NCBI GenBank assembly: GCA_021806205.1
Contig: JAJZXX010000187.1
Location: 1 to 33,575 of the forward strand
DNA: 33,575 nucleotides
DNA from: Bacillota bacterium
Lineage (GTDB): Bacteria > Bacillota > Sulfobacillia > Sulfobacillales > Sulfobacillaceae
Reading direction: 5' to 3'
Below are positions 1 through 8,346 of the stretch, piece after piece; within the stretch, counting starts at the first letter, position 1, and each line of letters opens with the position of its first letter. The translations under genes and the position numbers were made by a program. The notes beneath the pieces were generated by a model that was not told the DNA's origin, made no database searches, and saw only the letters and a program-made list of their open reading frames with translations.

Positions 1-2034
1 GGAATTCCCCGCCGTATCTTGGCAATGAGCGATGGCCATTCCCTTTTGCAGTATGGATTCGGACAGCATCGTGTCGTCCTTCAACATTCCCGCCCCGATC
101 ACGTACCAATGAAGCCCGCCATCGCCAAACGTCACCTGAGTAACAATGAGGTAAAGCGGCTCTCCCTCCCCTTCAAACGGTATGACGTCGACAAGACGAA
201 TGAGTTTAATGCGGCGAGCCTTGCCGCCAAACCAGCGTGCACGGTGAAAGTAGGTCGGCAAGACCGCTTCTAGCGATGCGCGTCCTTGGGCCAACACCAA
301 GTCCGACCAGTAGCCGGAGGCGACGGTGAGTTCGGGTATGTTATACGTCTTAGACGGTCGTTCCTGGGGAACTTCGACTTCGAGCGAGAAATAGTAAAAA
401 CCGTGGGGACCTAACGAAAAAGTGTAAGGCGTATCCGTAATCACGGGAAATTCGACGCGTCCAAAAAGCTCTGTGGGCACAAAACCGACAAATGCGCTCA
501 GATCCAAAGACACCGACTGCACATACCGGGACAAATTCGCGACGACCAACACGCGCTCGTCTTGATAGTGCCGGATAAAGGCTAACACGGTGCCATTATC
601 CGGGTGGAGAAATTCCATGGTGCCTCGCCCGAAGGCTTGCGTCCGTCGTCGTAATTCCACCAGGCGACGGGTCCAATTCCAGAGTGAATAGGGATTGGCC
701 CGCTGCGCCTCCACATTGACAGCTTCATAATGATATTCGGGATCTACGACCACCGGCAAACAGAGTCGTTGGGGATTTGCCTTGGAAAAGCCCGCGTTGC
801 GATCGCCGCTCCATTGGAATGGGGTCCTGACGCCGTCCCGGTCCCCGAGATAAATGTTATCCCCCATTCCAATCTCATTGCCGTAATAAAGGACGGGCGT
901 GCCCGGCAATGCGAATAAGAGTGCGTGCAAAAGCTCGATGCGACGCCGGTGATTGCCCAAGAGGGGCGCCAAGCGGCGTCGGATTCCCACGTTGATCCGG
1001 GCTTGCGGGTCCGTCGCATACACCCGATACATGTAGTCCCGTTCCTCGTCCGTGACCATTTCCAGCGTCAGTTCATCATGATTGCGCAAGAACGTTGCCC
1101 ACTGACAAGTCTCGGGGATCTCAGGCGTCTGCGCCAATATGTCCACGATGGGAAACTGGTCTTCCATATAGAGCGCCATAAACAGCCGTGGCATGAGGGG
1201 GAAGTGAAATGCCATGTGGCATTCATCCCCCTGGCCCAAATAGGTCACCGCATCCTCAGGCCATTGGTTGGCCTCGGCAAGCAACATGCGTCCGGTAAAG
1301 CGGCTGTCAACATGACGTCTTAGCTCTCGTAAGAACTCATGGGTTTCCGGTAGGTTTTCCGATGATGTCCCTTCCCGTTCATATAGATAGGGCACTGCGT
1401 CCAGACGTAGTCCGTCGACCCCCATCGCCAACCAAAAATCCACGACCTTTAATATTTCCCGCCGTACTCGCGGGTTGTCATAATTCAAATCGGGCTGCGA
1501 CGAATAAAATCGATGCCAGTAATAGGCGTTGGCCTCGGCATCCCAGGTCCAATTGGATCGCTCATAATCGGGAAAAATTAAACGCGCTTCCCGATACTTG
1601 TTCGGCGTGTCACTCCACACATAGTAGTCTCGATGGACGCTGCCTGGCTTGGATTTTCGTGCCCGCTGAAACCAGGGGTGCTGGTCCGACGTGTGATTCA
1701 GCGCTAACTCAATAATCACGCGGATATTGCGGAGATGCGCCTGATCCAAAAATCCCTGGAAGTCCTTTAGGGTGCCATAAATCGGATTAACGTCCACATA
1801 GTTGGAGATATCATAGCCGTCGTCACGAAGCGGCGACGGAAAGAACGGCAAGAGCCATACCGCAGTAATCCCGAGTTCCTCTAAGTAATCCAATTTTTCG
1901 GCGAGACCCTTAAAGTCTCCCACGCCGTCTCCATTACTGTCATAGAACGTGCGCACATGTAATTCATAAATCACCGCATCCTTATACCACAACGGATTAG
2001 GGTCCACCATGGTGCGCGCGCGTTTGGTGGTCAT
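1..2034 (-). CDS. treS: Trehalose synthase fused to maltokinase (TreS-Mak), 3' end beyond the window
   Basis: The first 678 codons are open and run off the window edge. The N-terminal ~560 residues form a GH13 trehalose synthase, which interconverts trehalose and maltose. The nucleophile is Asp212 (GLRLDAVP), the acid/base Glu254 (LLAEANQW), and the third carboxylate Asp320 (FLRNHDEL). From about residue 580 the sequence turns into the N-terminal cap of a maltokinase, recognisable by RWFGGK near residue 615, so this is the fused form that makes maltose 1-phosphate from trehalose. The start is the ATG at 2034, with GGGAGG just upstream. It lies 35 bp downstream of glgE on the same strand, and GlgE uses its product. 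Only part of the kinase is visible, so kinase integrity cannot be judged. Confidence 0.93.
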   Translation of the reverse strand, partial: MTTKRARTMVDPNPLWYKDAVIYELHVRTFYDSNGDGVGDFKGLAEKLDYLEELGITAVWLLPFFPSPLRDDGYDISNYVDVNPIYGTLKDFQGFLDQAHLRNIRVIIELALNHTSDQHPWFQRARKSKPGSVHRDYYVWSDTPNKYREARLIFPDYERSNWTWDAEANAYYWHRFYSSQPDLNYDNPRVRREILKVVDFWLAMGVDGLRLDAVPYLYEREGTSSENLPETHEFLRELRRHVDSRFTGRMLLAEANQWPEDAVTYLGQGDECHMAFHFPLMPRLFMALYMEDQFPIVDILAQTPEIPETCQWATFLRNHDELTLEMVTDEERDYMYRVYATDPQARINVGIRRRLAPLLGNHRRRIELLHALLFALPGTPVLYYGNEIGMGDNIYLGDRDGVRTPFQWSGDRNAGFSKANPQRLCLPVVVDPEYHYEAVNVEAQRANPYSLWNWTRRLVELRRRTQAFGRGTMEFLHPDNGTVLAFIRHYQDERVLVVANLSRYVQSVSLDLSAFVGFVPTELFGRVEFPVITDTPYTFSLGPHGFYYFSLEVEVPQERPSKTYNIPELTVASGYWSDLVLAQGRASLEAVLPTYFHRARWFGGKARRIKLIRLVDVIPFEGEGEPLYLIVTQVTFGDGGLHWYVIGAGMLKDDTMLSESILQKGMAIAHCQDTAGNS

Positions 2035-2069
2035 GAAGCGCCTCCCTCGAACTCCTATTAAAAACTCTC

Positions 2070-4160
2070 CTAGATTCGTCGAGATCTTTTTAGACCCGTC
2101 GAGATCTCTTTCTCCACATGAAATAGGTGCGCTGATAACTGTTTGGGATCGAGTTCCACATAGTTTTTGGGCCCATGCCATACATAACGAGACCCGGTCA
2201 AGCTGTCGGAGACAATGAAATCGTCATCCGGTGAGATTCCTAACTCCTCGAGCTCAAGGGTGACAAATCCGGATTGCCGGTAGCGGTAATCCATATTTAC
2301 CACCATCAGCACCACATCGGCGCCATCCGGGGAAACCTTGCTGTAGACCAATAGCTGATCATTATCTACCGCATGAAACCTTATCGACCGATTATGCGCC
2401 AGTGCAGGATGCTGGTGCCGAAATTGATTCACCTTGCGGACCAATGGCGCCAAACTATCGGGACTCCCCCAATCCCATTGGGCCGTCCGATACTTTTCTG
2501 AGTCTTCGTACTCCTCACCCGGAATGACCGCGGGAGTGGCCTCCATCAATTCAAACACCGGGCCGTAAATGCCGTAACTGGCACTGAGGGTGGCCGCCAG
2601 AATCAGCCGGGTCACAAACGCGGGCTTACCCCCCACTTGCAACGATTGCGGTAAGATGTCCGGGGTATTGGGCCAAAAACTCGGGCGGAAATAATCCACC
2701 TCCGGCACGGATACCAATTCTTCCATATATTGTCGCAACTCCGATGGCGAGTTCCGCCAAGTAAAGTACGTATAGGACTGCGAAAACCCGACTTTGGCCA
2801 GGTGCTGCATCACGGCTGGCCGCGTAAATGCCTCGGCCAAGAAAATCACGTCGGAGTGATTCCGTTTGACCTTGTCAATGAGCCACTCCCAGAAGTAAAG
2901 CGACTTGGTATGCGGATTATCGACGCGGAAAAAACGCACGCCATGCGCGATCCAATATTCCACGACCCCGTAAAGCGCCTCCCAAAGGCTCGGCCAGGCT
3001 TCACACTCGAAATCAAAAGGTACGATGTCTTCATACTTCTTTGGCGGATTTTCGGCAAATTGAATGCTGCCGTCGGCTCGAATCCGAAACCACTCCGGAT
3101 GTTGGTGAACCCACGGGTGATCAGGCGAACACTGAAACGCAAGGTCTAAGGCGATAGAAAGCCCGAAATCCCGGGCACTCTCGACTAATTGCTCAAAATC
3201 CTCGAGGCGTCCCAATTCTGGGTGGATGGCCAGGTGTCCACCCTCTGCGCCCCCTATCGCCCAAGGGCTTCCGGGGTCGCCGGGTCCGGCTATTGTCGTG
3301 TTGCGTCGCCCTTTACGAAAACTCTCCCCAATCGGATGAATCGGCGGCAAGTACACCACGGAAAATCCCATGCCAGCAATGTATGGCAACCGTTCGATGA
3401 CGTCCAAAAATGTTCCGTGAAGGCCGGGATGAGATCCGGCTGATCGGGGAAAAAGTTCGTACCATGCAGTGTACTGTGCTTCCATCGGATCCACCCACAG
3501 AGGCAATCCAGCTTCCTCATCGGGATATTGGCTGGGGACATGAGGTATCGGCGCGATATCCTCCATTAAGGCATCCAATTGGTTTAATGCAAGGGGTACC
3601 TGGGCGGGCTCAGAAAACTGATCGGTCCACTCCCGCAGCGCGCGGGCTACACGGCGCGACGGCACCTCTTTCGCTATGTCCCGCACGCGAGAGATGCCTT
3701 CCAACCACACGACCGCCGAAATCTCCACGTGCGCCGCCAAAAAAGATTTAACGTGAGCGCGCCAGGTTAGATACGGATCAACCCATCCCCGCAGCCGATA
3801 GGCATACCGCCCGACGGCTGATGCCACAAATCCAGCCTGCCATCTATCATTCCCGAGGGGGATCATCCGCACTACTTGCCAGGGCCCTTCTTCGTACCGC
3901 CACTCTAAGACCGCACTAATCTTGTCATGTCCATCGGCAAAAATATCCGCGTCCACTTTGATCGACTCGCCCACCACGCGTTTGACGGGGTAGCGACCTC
4001 CGTCAATCACCGGATAGACCTGGTTAATAACCACACGGCGCAGTGCATTAGATCCTGGCGCTTGCAAAAGTCCTCCTTCCTTATCGGAAAGGCCCGCGCT
4101 GATGTCGTCCTTAGAGGCTTTACCTAACCGAATCCAAGGACCCATCAATTCTGGCCCCAT
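2070..4160 (-). CDS. glgE: Alpha-1,4-glucan:maltose-1-phosphate maltosyltransferase GlgE
   Basis: A 696-residue GH13_3 enzyme of normal family length (about 660-700). It transfers maltosyl units from maltose 1-phosphate to the non-reducing end of alpha-glucan in the cytoplasm. An N-terminal all-beta domain (about 40-150) is followed by a helical insert and the catalytic barrel from about residue 220. The nucleophile is Asp414 (FFRVDNPHTKS) and the acid/base Glu443 (IFLAEAFTRP). The start at 4160 has AGGAG about 6 nt upstream; a second in-frame ATG lies five codons later. It is the first gene of the leftward operon with treS-mak. The last ~10 codons contain a short tandem duplication that extends the basic tail. 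Confidence 0.95.
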   Translation of the reverse strand: MGPELMGPWIRLGKASKDDISAGLSDKEGGLLQAPGSNALRRVVINQVYPVIDGGRYPVKRVVGESIKVDADIFADGHDKISAVLEWRYEEGPWQVVRMIPLGNDRWQAGFVASAVGRYAYRLRGWVDPYLTWRAHVKSFLAAHVEISAVVWLEGISRVRDIAKEVPSRRVARALREWTDQFSEPAQVPLALNQLDALMEDIAPIPHVPSQYPDEEAGLPLWVDPMEAQYTAWYELFPRSAGSHPGLHGTFLDVIERLPYIAGMGFSVVYLPPIHPIGESFRKGRRNTTIAGPGDPGSPWAIGGAEGGHLAIHPELGRLEDFEQLVESARDFGLSIALDLAFQCSPDHPWVHQHPEWFRIRADGSIQFAENPPKKYEDIVPFDFECEAWPSLWEALYGVVEYWIAHGVRFFRVDNPHTKSLYFWEWLIDKVKRNHSDVIFLAEAFTRPAVMQHLAKVGFSQSYTYFTWRNSPSELRQYMEELVSVPEVDYFRPSFWPNTPDILPQSLQVGGKPAFVTRLILAATLSASYGIYGPVFELMEATPAVIPGEEYEDSEKYRTAQWDWGSPDSLAPLVRKVNQFRHQHPALAHNRSIRFHAVDNDQLLVYSKVSPDGADVVLMVVNMDYRYRQSGFVTLELEELGISPDDDFIVSDSLTGSRYVWHGPKNYVELDPKQLSAHLFHVEKEISTGLKRSRRI
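2077..2107. repeat. 11-bp direct repeat at the 3' end of glgE
   Basis: CGTCGAGATCT occurs at 2077-2087 and again at 2097-2107, a 20-bp period. The copies are read in different frames inside the last codons of glgE (tail ISTGLKRSRRI). It looks like a small slippage or duplication that lengthened the C-terminus. Confidence 0.6.
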
Positions 4161-4529
4161 CCCCAGCTCCTAGCCGCAATGCTAGCTATAGCCTAAACTT
4201 TGGTATTCGTGATTATCCTTGATCATATCGTGAATTGGTACTTTAGGAAAGCGCCAAAGCCAAATCGATCCAAATCAAATCATGAAAAAGCTGACGGTCC
4301 GATTATTATTGGGGCACCAATCGGTCTTCACCTCAATCGGGCTGCGTAATATTTTCCTGTCCTCATTCGGCCGTCCAGCTCTTCAGAGAATATCGCCTCA
4401 AAAAACACCGTTTCACGGTCATGAATCGCCCGACATTCCTTGATGCGGTCATTGAGCGTGCGCACGGGCTTAGCGATCTTAGCCCACAAATGATCCGAAA
4501 TATGGTAACCTTGTGGGCATTAGCATAGC
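4161..4529. other. Divergent intergenic region between glgE and malQ
   Basis: This 369-bp spacer must hold promoters for both carbohydrate operons. On the minus strand several AT-rich -10-like hexamers occur (TATGAT, GATAAT in 4215-4240), but none has a convincing -35 at 17 bp. On the plus strand TATGGT near 4501 is a weak -10 candidate. Much of 4328-4525 reads as an open minus-strand frame, listed separately. Confidence 0.5.
4328..4489 (-). CDS. Possible small ORF or gene remnant, unknown function
   Basis: A 53-residue frame with a TTG start at 4489 and TGA at 4328-4330; the same frame stays open upstream to a TAA near 4525. The peptide is charged and protein-like in composition (for example IAKPVRTLNDRIKECRAIHD, then FFEAIFSEELDGRM). 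No clear ribosome site sits in front of it; the nearest AAGG is about 14 nt upstream. It lies in the glgE-malQ spacer, on the glgE strand. I recognise no family. It may be the C-terminal remnant of a degraded gene or a chance frame. Confidence 0.2.
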   Translation of the reverse strand: MWAKIAKPVRTLNDRIKECRAIHDRETVFFEAIFSEELDGRMRTGKYYAARLR

Positions 4530-6542
4530 ATGTGGACGACTCCAGAAGATTGGGATTCGAAAGGCAGGGGCTTGTTGGATTCCACCGTATACTGGCTCCA
4601 TCGATTGGCGCATGACCAACATATCATGACCCAATATCGGGATGCAGAGGGTTTTCGTAAGCGGGCTACACCGGACCAAATTCTTCTCGTGTTGCAAGCC
4701 ATGGGAATCGCCATCCACCAGGTTGGTGAGGCCAAGACCACTCTGAATGCCCTCAAGGCGTTGCGTGCCCAAGAGGGTCCGCCCCCGGTGGCCGTCGCCG
4801 GCCACAACCGTTCGACCACAGTTTTGTGGTCGCTACCAAAAGACTGCACCCAAGTCGAATATGTCATCACCGACGAGTGGGGTGTATCGCACCCGGGTCG
4901 CTTCTCTCCTGGGGACCTGCCGCTGGCCCCCAGCCGTTTTCATGGATCATCGGACACGCGGCAATTTTACTGGCAATCCCCGCGTCTGACTGTGGGATAC
5001 CATACTGTGCACTGGGAATATCTTGGCCAGACTCACGTTACGCTCATCGTGGTCGCGCCGGATGGAACCCCCGCCTTGAAGGTATCCCAATGGGGACTCT
5101 TTTTCCCGTTATATGCTCTCTCTTCAAACGAAAATTGGGGAACCGGGAACTTTACCGACTTAGAGCACGTGGCTCGATGGACGCGCGACCAGGGCGGAGC
5201 ATTCGTCGGCACTTTACCTCTTTTGCCGACGTTTCTCGACGAATCGTATGATCAGAGCCCCTATCGCCCCATCAGCCAGCGCTTCTGGAATGAATTTTAC
5301 CTCGATGTCGGCCACTTACTGAGAGAGGAGAAAGACGCTCCCCCAATGTCACGTCAATTCGAGCGCGAGTTAGCCGAGTTGCGTCAGTCGCCTCGAGTAA
5401 ATTATCGGCGCAGCATGACTCTCTTCCGAAAAATATTGGAGCCAATGGCGTCGCGCCACCAGTCCCGATGTTTTCACGACTGGCTGACAGAGCATCCGGA
5501 TGTCCATGACTACGCCCGGTTCCGAGCGCTGTCGGAAACCCGACGGAGCTCTTGGCGTATCTGGCCCGAGGATCCTGTTACGGACGATCTTAGGTCTTTA
5601 AGCGCCAAGATGCGTTATCACGAGTTTGTACAGTGGAAGGCGGATTGCGCATTAAAGGAGTTTTCGGACCAAGAGCGTAGACTCGGCGGGGGACTCTACC
5701 TGGACCTCCCGATTGGCGTCCACCCCGATGGATACGACGCTTGGCGCGAACGCGATCTCTTTGTACACTCGGCTTCCGTAGGAGCCCCCCCCGATGCATT
5801 TTTCCCCGGCGGACAAAATTGGGGGTTCGAACCGATTCACCCGGATCGACTCCGCAGTCAGGGCTATCAATATTTTATTCAAAGCCTCCGCCACCAGTTG
5901 CGCTATGCCAAAATCCTTCGTCTCGACCATGTCATGGGATTTTACCGTAGATTTTGGATTCCCAAATCTCTCAGCGTCGCAGACGGACTTTATGTGCGGT
6001 ATCCTGCCGAAGAATTTTATGCCATCATTGATCTAGAGGCGAGCCGAAGTGGCACTATCATTGTCGGCGAAAATTTGGGTCTGGTGCCAAAGCCAGTGGA
6101 TGCGGCAATAAAGCGGCATCATTATCTTGGAACCTGGATTGTCCCCACAGCCACGACGCCACCACCAGACAACACCATGTCTCTTCTGAGCACGCACGAC
6201 ATGCCGCCCTGGGCGAGGTTTTGGCAGGACGCATCGGACAGCCAACGCCAAATTCTCCGGGCTTGGCTCGGTGTTCGAGGTCTCCAATGCACCCCAAAAC
6301 AGATCCTGCCCCTCCTATTAAATCGCATGGCGCAGTCAAAAAGTCCTTTGGTGATGGTGAACCTCGAAGATCTCTACGGGGAGACCCTGCCGATTAATGT
6401 TCCGGGTTCCGATAGCGAAACCAATTGGAGTCGTAAGATCCGGCGGGTCTGGGAAGATCTTAGCGATGACCCCGAGATTCATGCGTTATTAAAAAACCTA
6501 ACCCGCCACCGCAATCCACCAAAGACAGGAGGTCACCTATGA
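4530..6542 (+). CDS. malQ: 4-alpha-glucanotransferase (amylomaltase), GH77
   Basis: A 670-residue GH77 enzyme that transfers segments of alpha-1,4-glucan between chains and releases glucose. The N-terminal part (YRDAEGFRKRATPDQI) and a beta domain precede the barrel. The nucleophile Asp is near residue 466 (ILRLDHVMGF), the acid/base Glu near 513 (IVGENLGLVP), and the third carboxylate lies in STHDMPPW. The start at 4530 keeps the family N-terminus, but its ribosome site is weak. First gene of the rightward operon; it overlaps treZ by ATGA at 6539-6542. It probably recycles short maltodextrins left by TreY/TreZ. Confidence 0.92.
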   Translation: MWTTPEDWDSKGRGLLDSTVYWLHRLAHDQHIMTQYRDAEGFRKRATPDQILLVLQAMGIAIHQVGEAKTTLNALKALRAQEGPPPVAVAGHNRSTTVLWSLPKDCTQVEYVITDEWGVSHPGRFSPGDLPLAPSRFHGSSDTRQFYWQSPRLTVGYHTVHWEYLGQTHVTLIVVAPDGTPALKVSQWGLFFPLYALSSNENWGTGNFTDLEHVARWTRDQGGAFVGTLPLLPTFLDESYDQSPYRPISQRFWNEFYLDVGHLLREEKDAPPMSRQFERELAELRQSPRVNYRRSMTLFRKILEPMASRHQSRCFHDWLTEHPDVHDYARFRALSETRRSSWRIWPEDPVTDDLRSLSAKMRYHEFVQWKADCALKEFSDQERRLGGGLYLDLPIGVHPDGYDAWRERDLFVHSASVGAPPDAFFPGGQNWGFEPIHPDRLRSQGYQYFIQSLRHQLRYAKILRLDHVMGFYRRFWIPKSLSVADGLYVRYPAEEFYAIIDLEASRSGTIIVGENLGLVPKPVDAAIKRHHYLGTWIVPTATTPPPDNTMSLLSTHDMPPWARFWQDASDSQRQILRAWLGVRGLQCTPKQILPLLLNRMAQSKSPLVMVNLEDLYGETLPINVPGSDSETNWSRKIRRVWEDLSDDPEIHALLKNLTRHRNPPKTGGHL

Positions 6543-8335
6543 TCCCCAAACAGGAACGCCTAGGGGCCCATTACTTGGGCCACGGTAGCACCGCTTTCCG
6601 GGTGTGGTCGCCCAACGCCACCACCGTGGAGGTACATGGCTACCTTGCCAAAGGCGATCGTTTGGAGCCATTGACCCATGAAGGCCGCGGCTATTTCAGC
6701 GGAGTCATCCCCGGCATCGGGCCCGGCGATTCCTATCGGTTTCGCTTGGACGGGCGGGAAGAATTCGCCGACCCAGCGTCCCGCTGGCAACCAACCGGGA
6801 TCTTTGGCCCGTCGGCGGTCATTGATCCGGATCAATTTGTCTGGCATGATGCCTTGTGGAGCGGACGCCGATGGGAAGATCTGGTGTTCTATGAAATCCA
6901 CGTCGGCAGCTTTAGCGACAGTGGGCAATTCTCGGGGGTAATTGCGGACCTCCCCCGCCTGGCGCGGCTCGGGATTACCGCCATCGAGATCATGCCCATC
7001 GCGGCCTTCCCTGGTAAGCGCAACTGGGGCTATGATGGTGTGTTCCCATATGCACCCCAGGCTAGTTACGGCGGTCCCGAGGGCTTTCAGCGCTTGGTAG
7101 ACGCCTCACATATGCACCACATCGCCGTCTTCCTGGATGTGGTCTACAATCACACAGGTCCCGAAGGGAGTGTGCTCGCCCAATTTGGGCCCTACTTCAA
7201 TACCCATTACCATACCCCTTGGGGTCAGGCGATCAATTTTGATGGACCCCAGAGTGACGCGGTACGGGAATTCTTTGCACAAAATGCCGAGCAGTGGATT
7301 GTCGATTACCATGTCGATGGACTGCGTCTAGACGCGGTGCACGCCATTATCGACACGAGCGCCGAACCGTTCTTGCGAGAACTCACTGAAGCCATCGATG
7401 CGCTATCCGGGGACTATGGCCGACCGATATACACCGTCGCCGAGAGTGACCGCAATGACCCACGGGAAATCGTTCCCCGGGATCAAGAGGGCCTCGGCTT
7501 CTCAGGCCAGTGGAATGACGATTTGCACCATGCGCTCCATACCATTGTGACCGACGAACACGCCGGATACTACCAAGACTATGGGTCTTTACAAGCCCTT
7601 GCCGATGCGTTGGCGGAAGGATACGTTTACACGGGACAATACTCTTCATATCGCCAACGCCGACACGGGCGTCCCTTTATACCCCATGCCGTCGGTCATT
7701 TGGTAGTCTACGGCCAGAACCATGATCAGGTCGGCAACCGCCCCCAGGGCGACCGTCTCAGCGCCCATCTCAGTGACGACCAACTCCGTCTCGTCGCGGC
7801 CACGGTACTGCTATCGCCCACCATCCCTCTCTTATTTATGGGGGAAGAGTACAAAGAGTCGGCGCCATTTCCCTATTTCATTGACCATACGGATCCCAGG
7901 TTGGTGCAAACTGTCCGCGAAGGGCGCGCACGAGAGTGGGCCTACCTGTCGGAGACGGTTCCCGACCCGGCCGACCCACAAACATTTTTTTCGGCAAAAC
8001 TCTCACCCCATCGCGAGCATGGACTATTCCACTGGTACCAGATTCTTTTAGCGGTACGCCGTGAATATCTCTGCCCACACCTTATGACGAACATTCACTC
8101 CACCAGCACCGTGCATGCGTCACAGCGGATGATCCAACTCACCCATGAGATGTCGTCGGGAACCTTTCAAGTGTGGCTCAATTTCTCGTCTGAACCCGCA
8201 CCGTATTCCCGTGATAAGTCCGTCATGGTCCTAATCAGTTCAGCAACGCCGGATAGAGTTGGGACCCCAAAAAGCCCGCTACCAGTACCTTTGGAAGTGC
8301 CGCCCTTGGGGTGCCTGGTTACCTACCATGTTTAA
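6539..8335 (+). CDS. treZ: Malto-oligosyltrehalose trehalohydrolase
   Basis: A 598-residue GH13_10 enzyme that cleaves maltooligosyltrehalose to release free trehalose, the second TreYZ step. An N-terminal beta-sandwich (about 1-100, CBM48-like) precedes the barrel. The nucleophile is Asp265 (VDGLRLDAVH) and the acid/base Glu302 (YTVAESDRND); QNHDQVGN near residue 400 supplies the third carboxylate. It starts inside the end of malQ, with AGGAGGT 5 nt upstream, which points to translational coupling. Its partner treY lies one gene downstream. Confidence 0.95.
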   Translation: MIPKQERLGAHYLGHGSTAFRVWSPNATTVEVHGYLAKGDRLEPLTHEGRGYFSGVIPGIGPGDSYRFRLDGREEFADPASRWQPTGIFGPSAVIDPDQFVWHDALWSGRRWEDLVFYEIHVGSFSDSGQFSGVIADLPRLARLGITAIEIMPIAAFPGKRNWGYDGVFPYAPQASYGGPEGFQRLVDASHMHHIAVFLDVVYNHTGPEGSVLAQFGPYFNTHYHTPWGQAINFDGPQSDAVREFFAQNAEQWIVDYHVDGLRLDAVHAIIDTSAEPFLRELTEAIDALSGDYGRPIYTVAESDRNDPREIVPRDQEGLGFSGQWNDDLHHALHTIVTDEHAGYYQDYGSLQALADALAEGYVYTGQYSSYRQRRHGRPFIPHAVGHLVVYGQNHDQVGNRPQGDRLSAHLSDDQLRLVAATVLLSPTIPLLFMGEEYKESAPFPYFIDHTDPRLVQTVREGRAREWAYLSETVPDPADPQTFFSAKLSPHREHGLFHWYQILLAVRREYLCPHLMTNIHSTSTVHASQRMIQLTHEMSSGTFQVWLNFSSEPAPYSRDKSVMVLISSATPDRVGTPKSPLPVPLEVPPLGCLVTYHV

Positions 8336-8346
8336 GGAGGCCTCTA

